Positions 11,791 to 25,100 of a DNA stretch of 64,000 bases are shown here, piece after piece. Every line of letters begins with the position of its first letter. The stretch's first letter is position 1. The position numbers and the translations under genes were made by a program. Source of the stretch: Hetaerina americana (taxonomy: Eukaryota > Arthropoda > Insecta > Odonata > Calopterygidae); the NCBI GenBank assembly GCA_022747635.1, contig JAKTNV010000003.1, forward strand, positions 96,682,454-96,746,453, read 5' to 3'. The notes beneath the pieces are model-generated. The model saw only the letters and a program-made list of their open reading frames with translations. It was not told the origin of the DNA and did not search any database.

Positions 11791-12640
11791 ACGTACAATT
11801 TACTGAAGGCACACGGCTACAATCATCGTTCTTCCTCCTGTCAGAGGAATTAGAAATCGCTTACACGGCTGGAAACATTTAACGCCTTCCCATTGGGTGT
11901 GATACTATTGTTGCCACGTGAAAAATGCGTTCTCTCACTCGGTTCCTCTATTTTTCTGTTTCCAATGGACTTCATTAGTCGAGGAATATCTCCGCCTATG
12001 GTGGTTTGGTGTAAGCATATTTCATAGTCTCCGTGAAATGTCATGAAAACACTAGTTCAATCAATTACAATTACAGAACGCCTCGAATAGTTAAGTAATC
12101 TCATTTGTTAATTTTTATAATATACGCTCAAGGGAAACATAGCCGTCGCTAAAATTTTAATCCTCTAAAATTAATGATCGCTTTACATTACAAAGAATTT
12201 GTGTGATCAATGCGCACAAAACGTATATTTCAATCACATACCACGCGACGGCGCTACATTCAAGGCAATGTTTAAGCTTCCAAATGTGTGGGTAGTTACG
12301 GGGGTCAAGTTAACGGGTAAACATTATTCTTACATGGAAGCAGTCATTAATTCATTCCGGCATCTCTGAAATCATTTAAGTCGTTGCTACTGATCTGCTG
12401 AGGGCATTTAATCACCGCAATGCTCACCGTAATTCCGTGGTGGATTACATTGGGGCTGAGAGAGCTCTTCCGAAGATTAACTCCTGAATCCATGTGCAGT
12501 CACATTATTTACGCGAAATTTATTCACTCTTTGATTGTTTTCAACGGGAAAGGGGTGACGGCTTTTGGATGAGGGGGGTCATTAAAAAAAAAGAGGCAAC
12601 CTGCGCGTCAGCAGGAGCAAGGGCGTTTCATAGATTACGC
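11791..12640. other. Mixed-composition DNA, no gene seen
   Basis: Moderate AT content. No recognisable coding or RNA feature. Confidence 0.5.
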
Positions 12641-12646
12641 GCCGGT

Positions 12647-12648
<2 letters not shown>

Positions 12649-12707
<59 letters not shown>
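12649..12707. repeat. (AG)n microsatellite
   Basis: About 59 bp of perfect AG dinucleotide repeat, giving a translated Arg-Glu run in one frame. Likely polymorphic. Confidence 0.97.
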
Positions 12708-12711
<4 letters not shown>

Positions 12712-12759
12712 ATGAAAAGACAAAGGTATTAGTTTTGTGAGTGGCTATCCCATCCAGGG

Positions 12760-14460
12760 AGGTGAATTATGCAAGCAGCGCGGTTACGAGGTCGCAGAGG
12801 ATGGGAATGAGAAATGGGTTGGAGAGATAAAAGGAAGGAAAGTGGGGTGGGGTGGAGGCGTTTTCGGGGAAGAGTAGGGAAGGGGGCGAGAGGGGGTTGG
12901 CTTCGGGTAGAAATTCTTGATCCGGTTGAGGCAAAAGGGGGATGAAGAGGAGAGAATGGCGTTCAAGCGGGTGCGGGAGGAGGGAGGGAAAGTTCGCTTC
13001 GCTTTCATTCGGCGCGAGACTAATCAAACAGCGGGGACCGGGCCGGCAGCATTGTCGCACCGCTCCGCGTTCTACTCTTCGTGCGGTAACGAAAGAGGGC
13101 GGCGGCCCCTCAGGTTTACCCCCCTCCCCGTCCTCGGTGTTCCCCTCCCCACTCCCATTCTGGTTCATCGAACGCCCCCCACTACCCCCCCACATACCCC
13201 GACGCCCTTTAAGCTTCCTTCCTCTTCCTCCCCTTTCCCTTCCCTCACCCCGCTACAACCCGAACCGAAAAAACCTCCAGACCTTCCCACCGCGTTCACT
13301 CGTCCAAACCCCGCAAGTCTCCGCTTCATTCGCCCCAGAAAAGCTTTTAAAGCCCTCCCCGGATCTCATCACCCGAGACAACCCGTCGCGTTGTATAATA
13401 TGACGCTCGCACCCACTGTCATGCCACCCCAACGCCCCCCGCCCTGCTTCATGCTCCCCGATTGCCCCTCCTCCTTCTCTCCTTACTCCCTTCCCTCTTT
13501 ACCCGCTACGAAAGGGCATTCTTCCTAGCTCTCTCCCTCCCTCGCTCTCCAAAATCTTCTCTGTTCGAACGCTCCTTTTGTAATCCCTCCCGTTTTCCTG
13601 CTCCCTTATCCTTCCGTGACCTCCTCCGCTTTCTCCCCCTACCTTCCGCTATCCCTCCCTCCTCTCCTCTCTCGCTTTCCTTCTGCCATGGCACTCCGCA
13701 TCCTACGAAATCTTCCTTCGTCTCCGCCGGTAATCCAAGGCACGCCTCAACCGGCGGAATAAGCGAGGAAGACGGAATCCTCCGTTGAGTGAAGGCTGGA
13801 ATGGATATGGTAGAGTGAGGCGAGGGAATGAGGGGTATTAGCGGGAGGTTAGGGGGTTGGGAGACGTGAGATTTCGGGAGGAGAAGGGAACGGGGGAGAA
13901 GATGCGTAAGACGGAGGATGGAGTTATGAAAATTATGAAGGGAAATGAAAGCTTTTGGAGGAGAAAGGGAGAGGGAGGAAGTGGGGGAGGAGTAGGGTAG
14001 GAAGACGACGGTAGGGGGTTGGGGGAGGTTGGGGAGGAAGAAAGGAGGAGGACGGGGAGAATTTTTAGGGATGGTGGGGATGCTGTGGCGTTGAATGAAG
14101 GGAAGGGTGATGTGCAGAATGCGGACGAGTAGGTGGGAGGGGGGGAAGGGTGTGTGAAGGGGGAAGTAGTGGGGTCAGGGAAGAAACAACGAGGGGTTAG
14201 AAGGGAAAGAGGTGAGGAGACAAGGAGTGAGGGGGAGGAAGGGGCGTGGGGAGGTTGGTTTCTAAGAGGCTATGGAATGGGTTTGGAGAGAGAATTTGGA
14301 TGAGGCGTTCCAAAAACTTATTACACGTGATGAATACAAAATGATATATCGCCGGTCGCCTCCACGGGGGTGAAGGGAAAGGTGTTTCCCAGGCAGGGGT
14401 TGCCTCAAAAGATCGGGAAACTGTATTATCTTTCAGAAGAATGCTGGCGAAATATTCCAC
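12760..14460. other. Longest GC island, pyrimidine-to-purine switch near 13790
   Basis: After an initial purine-rich 200 bp, the plus strand is intensely C/T-rich from about 13110 to 13790. It then becomes intensely G/A-rich from about 13795 to 14290. Open frames up to 203 codons exist on both strands but encode only Pro/Ser/Leu/Phe or Gly/Arg/Glu low-complexity sequence. The mirror-like bias could support triplex or foldback structures. No gene is supported. Confidence 0.65.
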
Positions 14461-15690
14461 CAGGAAAAATTTTCTTTTCATTTTCAAAATTGAAACTTAA
14501 AGGGAGGGAGGAAATGACAAGTTTTTTATGGAAACAATTTTAAGGCAATTAAGATTGATTTTTTACTAAATTAAGCAAGTTTCTTGGATCGAAAATGGGA
14601 AAAATAGCATGGGGAATGTAAAATTAATTTTTCCAAATTGTGTCCTGTAAAATATAGGTAGATAATGTTTTTCCAAAAATTGTTTCAACTTTTGTAAGAT
14701 TTTTTAAAACATTTGGCAGTTTAAAACAACATATTTATTATAATAGTGCTAATAACGTCACACAAGTCATGCAATTGAAACATTAAAATGTGATGTTTCA
14801 TGGATCTTATAATGTTATGGTCTTTTCCAAAGCCGGGCGGGAAAACGAATGCCATCGATTCCCAATTATTACCATATATGTAATAACAGTACTATCTGAC
14901 TGTTAGTGGCAATTATTGGGAACGCTATTTTTCATTGATATTTTACAAAATGAATTTACGGTCCATTTTGAATATTCTTCTTTCCACATAACCTCGTCCT
15001 CTTAATTACAATTCGTTGTTTCACTATATTTACACCTATTATTTTAAACAGATTGAAAATGAGTTATATGATGAGATAAATATGATTAAATAAACCATCT
15101 TATCTCTTTGTAAGTCTTCCTTTTTACACATATGACCACCATTTCCCATGGCCATCATTGTCGATTTTGAACCAAAAAAGCTTAATTTTTTTCCATTGAA
15201 AACTCCGGAGGAAACAAGACATTTAACTTGTATTTGTAATTTTTTTGTTTTAGAAGACCTTAGTTTTAATCGCTGAATATAGTATGCCCCATAAAAACGG
15301 TGTCTATGTAAATGATTCCTGCCATGTTCATTCGTATTTTCTGGCACTTCAGATATGGCACGTTATATCGTTTCAGAGTCCGAAAATTACTCAGGAACTC
15401 GCCCCCACGGTCCTCGGAGATTATATATAGTATTTCCTCGGCGGATAGAAGAATGACTACTTATCAATCCATTTTCAGCATTTGAGTAACGACAATAATA
15501 TTGTAATTTTCAAAGCGTTAAACTTTCGCCTTCGAGCGCATCAATTATATTCAATCAGCCTAAAAAAGCATACGCAGATACATTATTTATTCTCTCCATT
15601 TTTACCAAATGATCGTGAATCCTTAGTTATAGGGCGTGGGCCCTTTTGTCCTATTACTGGAATTGCGGTTTGAATAAACGCGTTCTCACA
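14461..15690. other. AT-rich DNA, no gene seen
   Basis: AT-rich. A 102-codon frame on minus (15039-15347) has no recognisable domain and unremarkable composition; not called. Confidence 0.5.
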
Positions 15691-16788
15691 CTTTGCTGTT
15701 CTCCCTCCAGGTAGGCTAATTATTCCGGCGGCCTAAGCGATGACCGACGCTTTGAGAAAAGTGTTCAAGAGTGAAGGAAGCATGCCCCGAGCTAACGTTT
15801 GGTGGTGGCAAAGGGAAAGAATAAACGGAGGTGTTACAGGAGTGGAAAAGAGAGGAGACCGGAAAGAAAAATGAAATTCAAGATGGGGAAACATGGAAAA
15901 TGAATAAGAGCAGTAGGAATGCGAGACTTTAATTATGGGAAATAGTTGGCTAAGTACTGAATGGTAGGAAGTGAAAAAATGGTTTACTTGTAGAAACTAT
16001 AAAAAACCATAACTTGTCAAGTTGAAGATAAATATGAAAATGTAACCTTAATTTAAAAGGATTGGACTTGGGAACTGATCAAACTCAATGCTTGCACAAG
16101 ACCAAATGGGTTTTGCTTGAGAACTGAATATGCGCGGAGCATATTAATGTTACTCCTCGAGAAGCTAGGTTTTTCTACAAGTAATTAATGCTCACTCCTA
16201 AATGGCCATGTAATGTTTATTGTTTATGAGATCTGATACAAATTGTAATTTAGAAATGCGAATAAGGCCAAATCGAACCACTAAATGTGTTCTGATGGAA
16301 TGTATATTTGAGAATTCCAGGAAAAACCATCAGACAATTCTAAGATATGTTGGTAAAAGGCGTTTAAAACCCTAATTTCTTTTATAGGCAAAATTTATCA
16401 TGGAATAGGATCAGGCTCATTTGCATCATGATTGTTTGCAACTCATCACTATGAAGTGTGGTAGAGGGGATTCTCCTTTCAGAATGAACCATAATGTCGT
16501 ATTAATATTGATAAGCTTATAAACACTGACCAATAACTGGTAAAGTTAAAACGATGAATACAAGTATAATTGAAAAAAATAAATCAAAAATGCAAAATCT
16601 CACTACTATTCTGAATATACAAGACGACCTGAAATGTAATGATTATGATAGTGACGCAATAGCGTTATGACTACATTCTGTGCTACCTGTAAATATCTAA
16701 AAACATTTTTCAAGAAGAGCAATTGTTACTCTTTTTTGCCTTAATGAGAACAATGAAATCCTTAACCTGTACGTTCTCCATGCTGATA
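15691..16788. other. Unannotated flank of the first mariner copy
   Basis: Mixed then AT-rich sequence with no recognised feature, ending at the TA target of the 16791 mariner copy. Confidence 0.5.
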
Positions 16789-16790
16789 TA

Positions 16791-17543
16791 CGAGGGTCAT
16801 CCGGAAAGTAGTACCCGTTCGTGCCGCATGAAGTGCTGACGACGCGAGTAGCCGCTGGACGAGGTCAGATAGCTTCAGTGGCTTGTCTGCCTTCTCTGAG
16901 CCAAGTTGCGTGACGCTAGCATTGCCTGTGTTGTTTCTGTGATTGTTTACAATGTTTAAAAAAATTTAGAACGCCGCCAGTTGTGAAGTGAGGGCAGTGA
17001 TTAAATTCCTCAATGCAAGAAACGTTCGCCCATGTGATATTCATCGCCAATTAAAGGAGGTGTATGGAGACAATGTAATGGACGAGTCGTCTGTTCGGCG
17101 GTGGTGTCGCAACTTCAACATGGGGAGGGGGAACACACACGACGATGAGCGTTCGGAGAGACCGTCTGTCATTACAGACCAACTGGTGAGCTCAGTTGAC
17201 GAATTCGTGAGGAACGATCGGCGCGTCACAATTGATGACATCTGTGAGCATTTTCCCAATGTTTCTCGAACAATTGTTCATGAAATTGTTAAACACCATC
17301 TGCATTATGCAAAAATTTGTGCAAGATGGGTCCCTCGCGTATCTCAATGAGCTGGCGGCGAAGGACTATGCAGCAGGAATACAGAAACTTGTCACACGTT
17401 ATGACAAATGCCTTAATTTGCTTGGAGATTATGTTGAGAAGTAGTTTAAAGTATCCTCTTTCAAATAAAATTTTTTATGTTTGTTAATATTTACTTTTGT
17501 GTCTTTATTTCACGAACGGGTACTACTTTCCGGATGACCCTCG
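16791..17543 (+). mobile_element. Internally deleted mariner element, copy A (753 bp)
   Basis: The ends are perfect 33-bp terminal inverted repeats beginning CGAGGGTCATCCGGAAAGTA, flanked by TA on both sides (16789-16790 and 17544-17545), the mariner target duplication. Inside are the N-terminal DNA-binding part of a mariner transposase (16952-17350) and, in the +1 frame from 17340 to 17444, the last 34 codons ending LLGDYVEK. Everything between, including the whole catalytic D,D,D domain, is deleted. An AATAAA follows the stop at about 17464. The same 753-bp length is found in the other three copies, so one deletion derivative has been amplified. It would need a transposase supplied by a full-length relative. 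Confidence 0.96.
16952..17350 (+). pseudogene. Truncated mariner transposase frame with early stop (copy A)
   Basis: The start at 16952 matches the ATG used by the intact copies. Codon 6, which is GAG (Glu) in the other copies, is TAG here, so this copy is broken by one nonsense change. Downstream the frame is intact to the VSQ stop at 17350. It covers the first helix-turn-helix (IHRQLKEVYGDNVMDESSVR), the hinge SERPS and the second helix-turn-helix ending ICARWVPR. Residue 69 is Glu, as in the nested copy at 36 kb, whereas two other copies have Gly. Confidence 0.92.
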
Positions 17544-17545
17544 TA

Positions 17546-17940
17546 TTAAAGAAGCCATAGAACTTATTTTTAGTCAGAATATGTTTGGAGAAGTAATAAT
17601 TTTCTCTTGAATAAGGTGAAGATAAAAAAAAACTAGAGTTAATATTCGGCGATATTAATAATAGGCGATGTATCATAGTATTTTGGTGGCTTGAGGTGTA
17701 GATTAGATGGGCAGCAGTGCTTAATTCATTAGCCTATGGAAACCTACTTTAATTTGTAGGCTAATCTAAAACAATGAAACGTAGCTCCATATGTTAAATG
17801 TGATTGCAACGTATAAAAATACATATATTTACTCTAGAGTAGGAATCTTCGTTTAAAAATTAAAATTTTATTTTCAAAATACTTTTTATTTTAATTAGAA
17901 TTCTACATTCATATCATGTTTAATATAAACCTACTAATTG
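17546..17940. other. AT-rich DNA, no gene seen
   Basis: AT-rich flank of the transposon. Nothing identified. Confidence 0.55.
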
Positions 17941-18960
17941 TCCCCAGCACTGTGCTAGCGTTTGCAGCGTCTCGCAGGGGGGTCAAAGAGTAGGTGAAAT
18001 AAAGCAGCTGAAAATAAGGTAGGAGTGATGAGAAGAAGAATGGAAAGGGCAATGAGTGGTGCATCTGGGATAGGGCAGGGGAATTAAAGAGGGCATCCTC
18101 GTGAATGGCGGGCCCGGAGGCCGGGGCGAGAACGCGGAGATGGCGAGCAATCTCTCCCCAGCATGTACTCGAACACCTTTTTCCACAATCCTCTCCCCCT
18201 CGGCTGCCCGATTGTTCTTTAACAATGAAAGTAATTACAATGGAAGAGAGGAGGGGGTCGGTGGAAGATAGACATACCTTTTCACGCGGCCTCCTATCCT
18301 TTCCAATCTTCACCCACCTTCCCCCCCCCCGTTCTATATCTGAAACTCTTCTGCCTCTAAACCTCTTTCCCTTCTCTCTCACCTCTACATTGTCTGGTTC
18401 CTCTCGATGCCTTCACTCCCCTCGTCGTCACCCACCCTGTCATTTTAATGCCTAAATTCCATCCCGAAATATGTCAGCTATCTTAGCTAGTGGTCTCATT
18501 GAACATTCTTGTCCCATCGAACATTCTCGTTTCATTTCTATCTCCTCGTCTGCCTCGGACAACGTCGTCCCCTCCTTCCCCGCCACCCGCCGCGGTGGAT
18601 CCCTCACCCCCGGCCCTCTCCGCCCTTCGGAAGGCATCACGCTTTCCATCCGACCGCACCGTATACTTAAGACACTTACGATACTCCCTCCCCCCGAGCG
18701 TAACCCCCTCCCTCCTTCGGGAACGCAAATTACGCCTCCGCGCCGCGATGAGGTTCTTTCTTTCACGAGGGCGGGCTCGGGAAGGCCCGCTGGTCCGTGG
18801 CTGTCGGTTGGTTTGGTCGAACCAAATTAGAGAGTGCGACCGCGCACCGAGGTTTTTTAATGAAAAAGGCGTTTCATCTGCGCGGGGAGTTTTTAATATG
18901 CTTCCAGGAGATGACTTAATCTTGAGACTGTATCTAATGGGGAAAATTGTACGTTGAAAA
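17941..18960. other. GC-rich strand-biased island
   Basis: Purine-rich at about 18000-18160, then mainly pyrimidine-rich to about 18720. Many overlapping frames of 76-157 codons lie on both strands, with no recognised domain. A small perfect inverted repeat, TTTGGT-cga-ACCAAA, lies at 18812-18826. Confidence 0.55.
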
Positions 18961-20330
18961 AAAAGAGGTCGAAAAAGCGGGAGGGAGCCGGGGGGGGGGG
19001 GTTTTGGTGGTTCGTAAAGAGTTAAAAACTGTTCTCAGTGGAGAATTCCGGTCTCTTTTTCCGAGGCTGTTCAACCAACTGAAAGAATTATTGAGTGTAA
19101 ATGGCCTATGGGGCAGATACGACCGCTTTCGATGAAAACCATAAACCAGAGCAGGTAACGTGGTGCAAGAGGGGTACTCGACAGGCCGCACTACCCTTGT
19201 CCTGCGGTGATGTTGTGCCCAAAACACCTCATGTCCTTTCCATGAAGTCAATGAATTTGGCACTCGAATCAAATTACTGCTAGAGAGAAACTAGATGAGT
19301 TGCGGTAATTGAACAATAAATCCTGAATGAGTTGCTATAAATTGATTATTTTTGCTAGACAGAATTAATTCTTGCATTTTATAATTGAATAAATTTGAAT
19401 CCAGGGGATTCGACAAGTAAATAATTATGTGCGATGTGGCGGGAAGCTTCCATTAAGAGATCAACGTGGGGATAAGTTTTGGCCCGCTTTAATTTAGAAG
19501 TTTTTGTCGTCGTTTTTAAGGACGTTATTGATGCCCGCATCTTATTCAGTGTCCGCGTATTTGCCTCGAACGTACGGATTACCGGGTTTTTTCCCTCATC
19601 TTCAACCCCTCCCTCACTCACTTAAGGTTTATGAGTAATAGCAAAGGTTGAGGGGAAGGAGAATGCAAGGGGGGGATGACAAGGGGAGTGTTGCGGAGGA
19701 AAATTAAGCAGTTTTTAATAAGGGAGGGAGCGCGGAAAGGGGAAGGATGCTTCGAATAGAGAGGTTGAGGTGTCGCTTGTGAAGTTTGGACCGTGAAAAA
19801 TCGTGTCCCTCAAAATCCCTTGTTTACCGTCCTAAATCTCTATACGGGGACCTCCATCATTTTCCATCCCGGATCCCTATTAATTCTCTATCTATTAATT
19901 CGTCGTCCATTTCTCAAAAGGATCCCAGCTCGGCGCGAGGACCTTCTCACTATCATGGCCATGGATAATGGTGGACGACCATTGAGGGGGGTAGGGTTGA
20001 ACAAAAATAACCATTAAGTTCGCCGTCTAACCGCAACTACTTACCACGCCATCGATCAGTCATTGAGGACCTCTAGGTCACCCCTTGAAATCCTCGCGGA
20101 GGGCACGCCCACATAAGGGCCGCGCCCCGCGTTCAGACAACGCACAGGCGACGCTTTCAGTCTTACTCTGGCCTGCATCCCATTTGCCACGCTGTCTCGC
20201 TATAATTTCTCTCGGAGCAGGGACAACATATTGCAATATCATCCATGTTCAAACATCGCTAACACGCATTCCGCATGCCAAATTTTTATTCCTCAATAAT
20301 ATACTTGTCCTTTAGATTTATGATCGAAAC
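18961..20330. other. Mixed GC/AT region with G-runs, no gene seen
   Basis: Contains a run of G residues around 18991-19000 and purine-rich stretches near 19630-19750. Frames of 60-112 codons show no recognisable product. Confidence 0.5.
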
Positions 20331-20930
20331 TTTTTCACGAGGGATATCTACGCAGGTTTGCTTGATTTTGGTTTTCATGTCCATTTCCTATCATGTATAT
20401 TTTTCATATCTTCGTTAACTTCAATGATTAAATTCATATCAATTACTTATTGAAATTTTCCTGAACATTATAGCTATTTCATCGTAGTATTATCCATCTG
20501 TTCTTCCGTCGGACCATTTCCATCAGGAAAGATTTTTTCTCATGTTATGACCAATGAGAGACTCTTATCTACTAGATTTGCAATGAAATTTCTTTTTTGA
20601 AATCATATTTTCTTTATTTAACATTTTTCAGCCTATTGTAATATTGCTGAAAGTATTATTCTACACTGATTTCAATTGCATATTTTCTCTGTAATGTTAT
20701 GCTGAGTATCTTTATGTAGCTCAAAAAAGTATTTCATTACTTAATAAATGAATGTTTAAAAGTCGCTCCTAAAATTCACTGTTTTATTCAGATATATGGG
20801 TACTTCCATTTGGTTTTTAGATAAATGAGAGTCAATTTATATTCGTTAACTATCAATTAGACCAATGAAAGATAGGTAAGTACTGTGTATGTAACCCATG
20901 CTGTATGTATGCTACGTTTTATGTAGCCCA
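20331..20930. other. AT-rich DNA, no gene seen
   Basis: AT-rich, stop-dense. Nothing identified. Confidence 0.55.
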
Positions 20931-21410
20931 TATAAAACTAAATAGGCAGAGTATGTCTACGGCTTTGAGAGTTTCGACATCGACCATGGCAGGGGTGTAC
21001 GGGACATCGGGGGCGGGAAAGTGAGGGACGTCGTCGTGGACGACCGAACGAGGGAAGGGGGTGCAGGGGTGGCTCGTGGCGTGGAGGAGGCGCGGGTGAG
21101 AAAGTGGGTGTGTCGTCCAGGTAGCGGCGAAAGTTGAACTTCCGGATGTGCCACACCTACTCTCGAAGATCACGCTCTTTCCCTTCCCCTGCGCGTCCAC
21201 CGACTACATGCACCCCGTCTACACCCTCCCCCCAAGCCCCTCCAATCGTCCTTTGGGATCGCACGTTAAAACCATATGGACATTCGTGGGTCAGCCGAAG
21301 ATCGCAGGAAACCACCCGGGAATAAAATCCAAGTGCCGCGCCATGGCGAACGGGAAACTCACCGGAAGAAAATCTTTCAAATACGATGATAGAGAGATAA
21401 TGGCAGAAAA
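20931..21410. other. GC-rich island
   Basis: Purine-biased to about 21140, then pyrimidine-rich to about 21250. Open frames of 60-93 codons on both strands have no recognisable domain. Confidence 0.5.
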
Positions 21411-22360
21411 ATAGCGGCAATTGGAATGTGTCCAATTCTTTACGGAAATTGATACGGTTTACCCTGCAGTCAATACCCTAATCGCATAGGCCCAGGTTCC
21501 GGATCAGATAAATAGCATTCCTCAGCATTCGTTTTTAAATTTTCTTTGATAATTAAAGCCTTTTGCAGGATTTAAGCCTTTTTGATCTGCTCAATGGATA
21601 ACGACGACTCCTAATTGATAAGCGAATACGAAAAAGTAAACATTTCGCGCGTTGTGATTTCCGTTTATTTGCCAGTATGCTCGACATCGAAAGAGTTGCT
21701 AGATTCTTATTTTTTAGGAATTTCTTAATTGTACGTGCTTTCAAAGTTCCCGTTTCCAAAACTTTGGAGCTGCAATGACTTTTGCCTAAGCATTAATTAT
21801 GATTCATCATGAAAAGACAAGGCAAAACGTAAATGAATAGCATTTTTCAAGGCGAGCTGCAATTTCCGCCTAACTTCATCAAAATATGTACTTCATAAAG
21901 TGACATTAGTTTGCCTTTGACTATCAAATGTCTAACGTTAAATAAACATTAATCAAATATTGCATAAAGTCGGTACATGATTTTCATAATATACGTCAGT
22001 GTAATAAATTAAAACTTTCTGATTTTACAATAGAGGATATAGAATTGAGAATCGAAATGCAGTTTATATATCTGATCCAACAAATACCTGTATTATCAGC
22101 GCTGAAGTTTCACGAAAAATCATTCCTAATTTTAAAAAGGTAAAATGAACTGATGAGATTGATTCCAGCGTTTTAAACCAATTAACTTACATTTTCTCTC
22201 AAATTTTTCTGCATAAACCTTAAAGGTGGTCAATTGTAATGATTAGTATCTCACACCATCCAATTTAGAAAGTAAATAGTGCTCACACGAATGTAAAAGC
22301 ACCACCCGACCTTACAAAGAGTAATAAAAATAAACATTCGTGTTCGGAAACAATACCTAA
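21411..22360. other. AT-rich DNA, no gene seen
   Basis: AT-rich. No supported feature. Confidence 0.55.
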
Positions 22361-23400
22361 AATTGCGTCCGCATTCTTCCCCGATAATCCGTGACATTCT
22401 CGCCGTGAAATTTAACACAAATCACGTCCCTCTTCCTTCAGCCTGCCCAGCCGATGCCCCGCCCCCCATCGGAAATCTCCCCCTCATCGCTTATGCATTT
22501 TTTCCCTCCATCTCCCCTTTTATCTTTCCCATCTTCTATGAGTCCTCCTCCTCCTCCTATCATCCCGAGCCTCCCAAAATTTCCTCGCGAAAAAGACCGA
22601 AGAAAGTAAGATGGCCGGGGAGCCAGTCGGGAGGGTCGAGGATTGGGGTGGGCTTAAGTGGAGGGGGCTGAGGATGGGTTCGCCTCGGGGCGGGGATGAA
22701 GTGGGGGAGGGAGGTTTTTGAGAGGTTTTCCTTTGGGGTTGGGAGGGGGCCGGTGGGGAGCGAGTGGTTGTGAGGAGATTGGGTGTGAGGGACGGATGAC
22801 GGGGTGGATGTGGGCAGTGGGGGAGGAGGGAAGGCGAGAAGGGAGGGAGGTTTGGTGTGGGGTCGGTCGGTGGAGTCAGGGTGGAAAAGAAGAAGAAAAA
22901 AACGAGGCGAAGCTTCGGTGGGATAGGGAGGAAGTGGGTGGGCGGGCGGGGAGCAAGAGGCTTTTCCTGGAGGGCTATGAGTTGGGTGGGTTGGGAAGGG
23001 GAGAAGGGCGCGGGGTTAGGAAAAACCCCGACGCGAAGGGCAGGGACGTGACGGATGAAAAACGTTCCTTATTTCGAAGTTTCGGTGTGAGACGGGTGCG
23101 TCTTCGGTTTAGGCGGGAGGGAGCGGAAGGGAAGGGGGGTGGTTCCAGGGGGGCGGAGGGTGGTTTTGGGGGGGTGGGAGGGAGGCTGTGCGTGGAGGAA
23201 GGAGATGAAGGAGAGGGCGACGAAAGAGCGAGGGATTCATGGAAGTGTTGGAGCGGACGGGGAATAAGGGGACAGGAGGGAAAAATGCCATGAGGAGAGC
23301 AAGAAGGACGTTTGTACGTCCGTAGGCAAACAGAAATGTGTAGAGAGAGTTTAAAAGGCAGAAATGATGAGAGAAGTAGCATTGAGGAAAGAATATTTTT
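22361..23400. other. GC island with pyrimidine-to-purine switch near 22600
   Basis: C/T-rich from about 22365 to 22570, then strongly G/A-rich from about 22600 to 23290. The 191-codon plus frame at 22718-23293 is Gly/Arg/Glu/Trp low-complexity, with a Pro/Ser/Leu minus-strand counterpart. I regard both as compositional. Confidence 0.6.
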
Positions 23401-24770
23401 TTCAAAGAATATAAGATAACCAGAGCAACCGTTTTACCTACTATATCCACTTCATGATTTTTATGTATGGACTTTTTTTTAAAATTCAGCTTTTCGTATA
23501 TTTAATAACTTAAGTTTCAAACCACTGGAATTGGTCACAAAATGTCGGTATCGCTCTGAAGCAAGAGTTGGGAGTAATTTTAGAATTAATAAAATTGGGG
23601 TGATTGCGCTACATTGAAAGTGTAGAATAATAACTTTAACTTTACATTAAAAGAATGAATCAATATAAACTTTTTATAGCTGATAATAGCGCTGGAATTC
23701 AGACAATTTTTCAAAAACCGTATGCGACGATTATGTCGCACCATTTTACTAACCTAACTGCTGTCGGTAATTATTTCAGAGCAAATGTTTAAGTATACAT
23801 ACATAATAACATATAAAGCATTGTAGCTGGTATGACATATTGCTTCGATTTGTATTATATCATTAACGAATTAAGTTCACGTTTTGGAATACAGAAATAC
23901 AAATATAAAATATTCAAGTCCATTGAAAACTAACATCACTTGCAGTACTTCAGGTAAGGTATTTAAATTTGAGGTGTCTTTGGTTACCATAACAAATGAC
24001 TGAATACTTAACTATAAGGTGTATCATTCATTATAACAATTGTTACCATGTAATTCCGTATCTGGTCGTTAAATTTTCTATTTATATGACATTACATGTT
24101 CACAGCAGCTGTGGAGTCGTCTAAAAGGTTTTTCTTTGCTTTGATGGTGAGGTAAAAAATATAAACTTTCATTTTGTTTATGTTAACCCTGAAAAAATTC
24201 AAATTAGAGGAAAAAGACATAAGTTTTTTGAGGCTATAATTTCAATATCAAGTAACTTAGAAGCCTGCTTTTAAGAAGACCAAAACAGATTAAGGAGGGA
24301 TATCAGAAAACAAAAATCAAGCGCCCTTATAGCTAAGCAAATTGGAGAATAAAATGGCCCTAGAATGATCATATGATTGATCTTAAATGAAGTGTAAACT
24401 TTTCATTAGGTTCACTCGGGCACTAGGACAGACTACTCTCCAGAAAGGAAAGATATGAAGATAAATACCATCTAACATACTTTATCTTGATCATGTATGA
24501 TTTCCTAAGATAGTTGGGAATAAATGAAAATAAATAAATAAATGGGAAATAAATGAAAAGGAACGCAAAAGATCTGGGGAATATCTGACCAAATTCAATC
24601 GTTCTCCAACAGGGTAAATATTAGGCTTCTTCTCCAAGTGAGAAAAAAAGGACAATTCGGTAGTTGAGATGATACATATTCAGCAATGTTTTGATAGAAG
24701 GTCACGTAAATAAAGCATAAAATATTACTCAAGAGCACATTATCTGTCGCATAACGGAGCAAGAAAGGAA
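23401..24770. other. AT-rich DNA, no gene seen
   Basis: AT-rich with an AAATAAATAAAT-type stretch near 24530. No gene recognised. Confidence 0.55.
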
Positions 24771-25100
24771 AACAGTTGCAAGAAGATGCGAGGAAAGAAA
24801 AAAATGCGGGAGGAGAAGAGAGAATAAAGAAGTCGTTGGACGTAAGATGGGCGATTGGTGAGGCAGGAAGTAAAGCGAGGGTGAGGGAAAACGAGGAGGG
24901 TAAAGGGCGAGGAGGGTTGGGAGTTGGGGAGGTGGAAATGGAGGAGGAGGTAGCAGGGACTTTTGCGGGAAGGGCGGGGGAGACTAAAAGTTTGAGATCT
25001 AAAGAAAGGCTGCGTTCACGGGATTCTTCGATTTTTTTTCTCACCTCTCTCACTCCAGTTCCGTCTTCTTTTTCTCTCGCCTAGGGGAGCGCCGCTTGGC
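24771..25100. other. Purine-rich island
   Basis: G/A-rich from about 24775 to 25010, turning pyrimidine-rich at about 25025-25080. The 152-codon minus frame and 102-codon plus frame overlap each other and are low-complexity. Confidence 0.55.

Noticed and set aside
12917..13528. 203-codon plus frame as a gene
   Set aside because: Pro/Ser/Leu-rich product from a pyrimidine tract, no domain, and an overlapping minus frame of similar quality.
16952..17350. Host SETMAR gene
   Set aside because: Homology to SETMAR comes only from its mariner part. There is no SET domain, and the sequence lies inside a transposon with inverted ends.
22718..23293. 191-codon Gly/Arg/Glu-rich frame
   Set aside because: Product of a G/A-rich tract without recognisable motifs.
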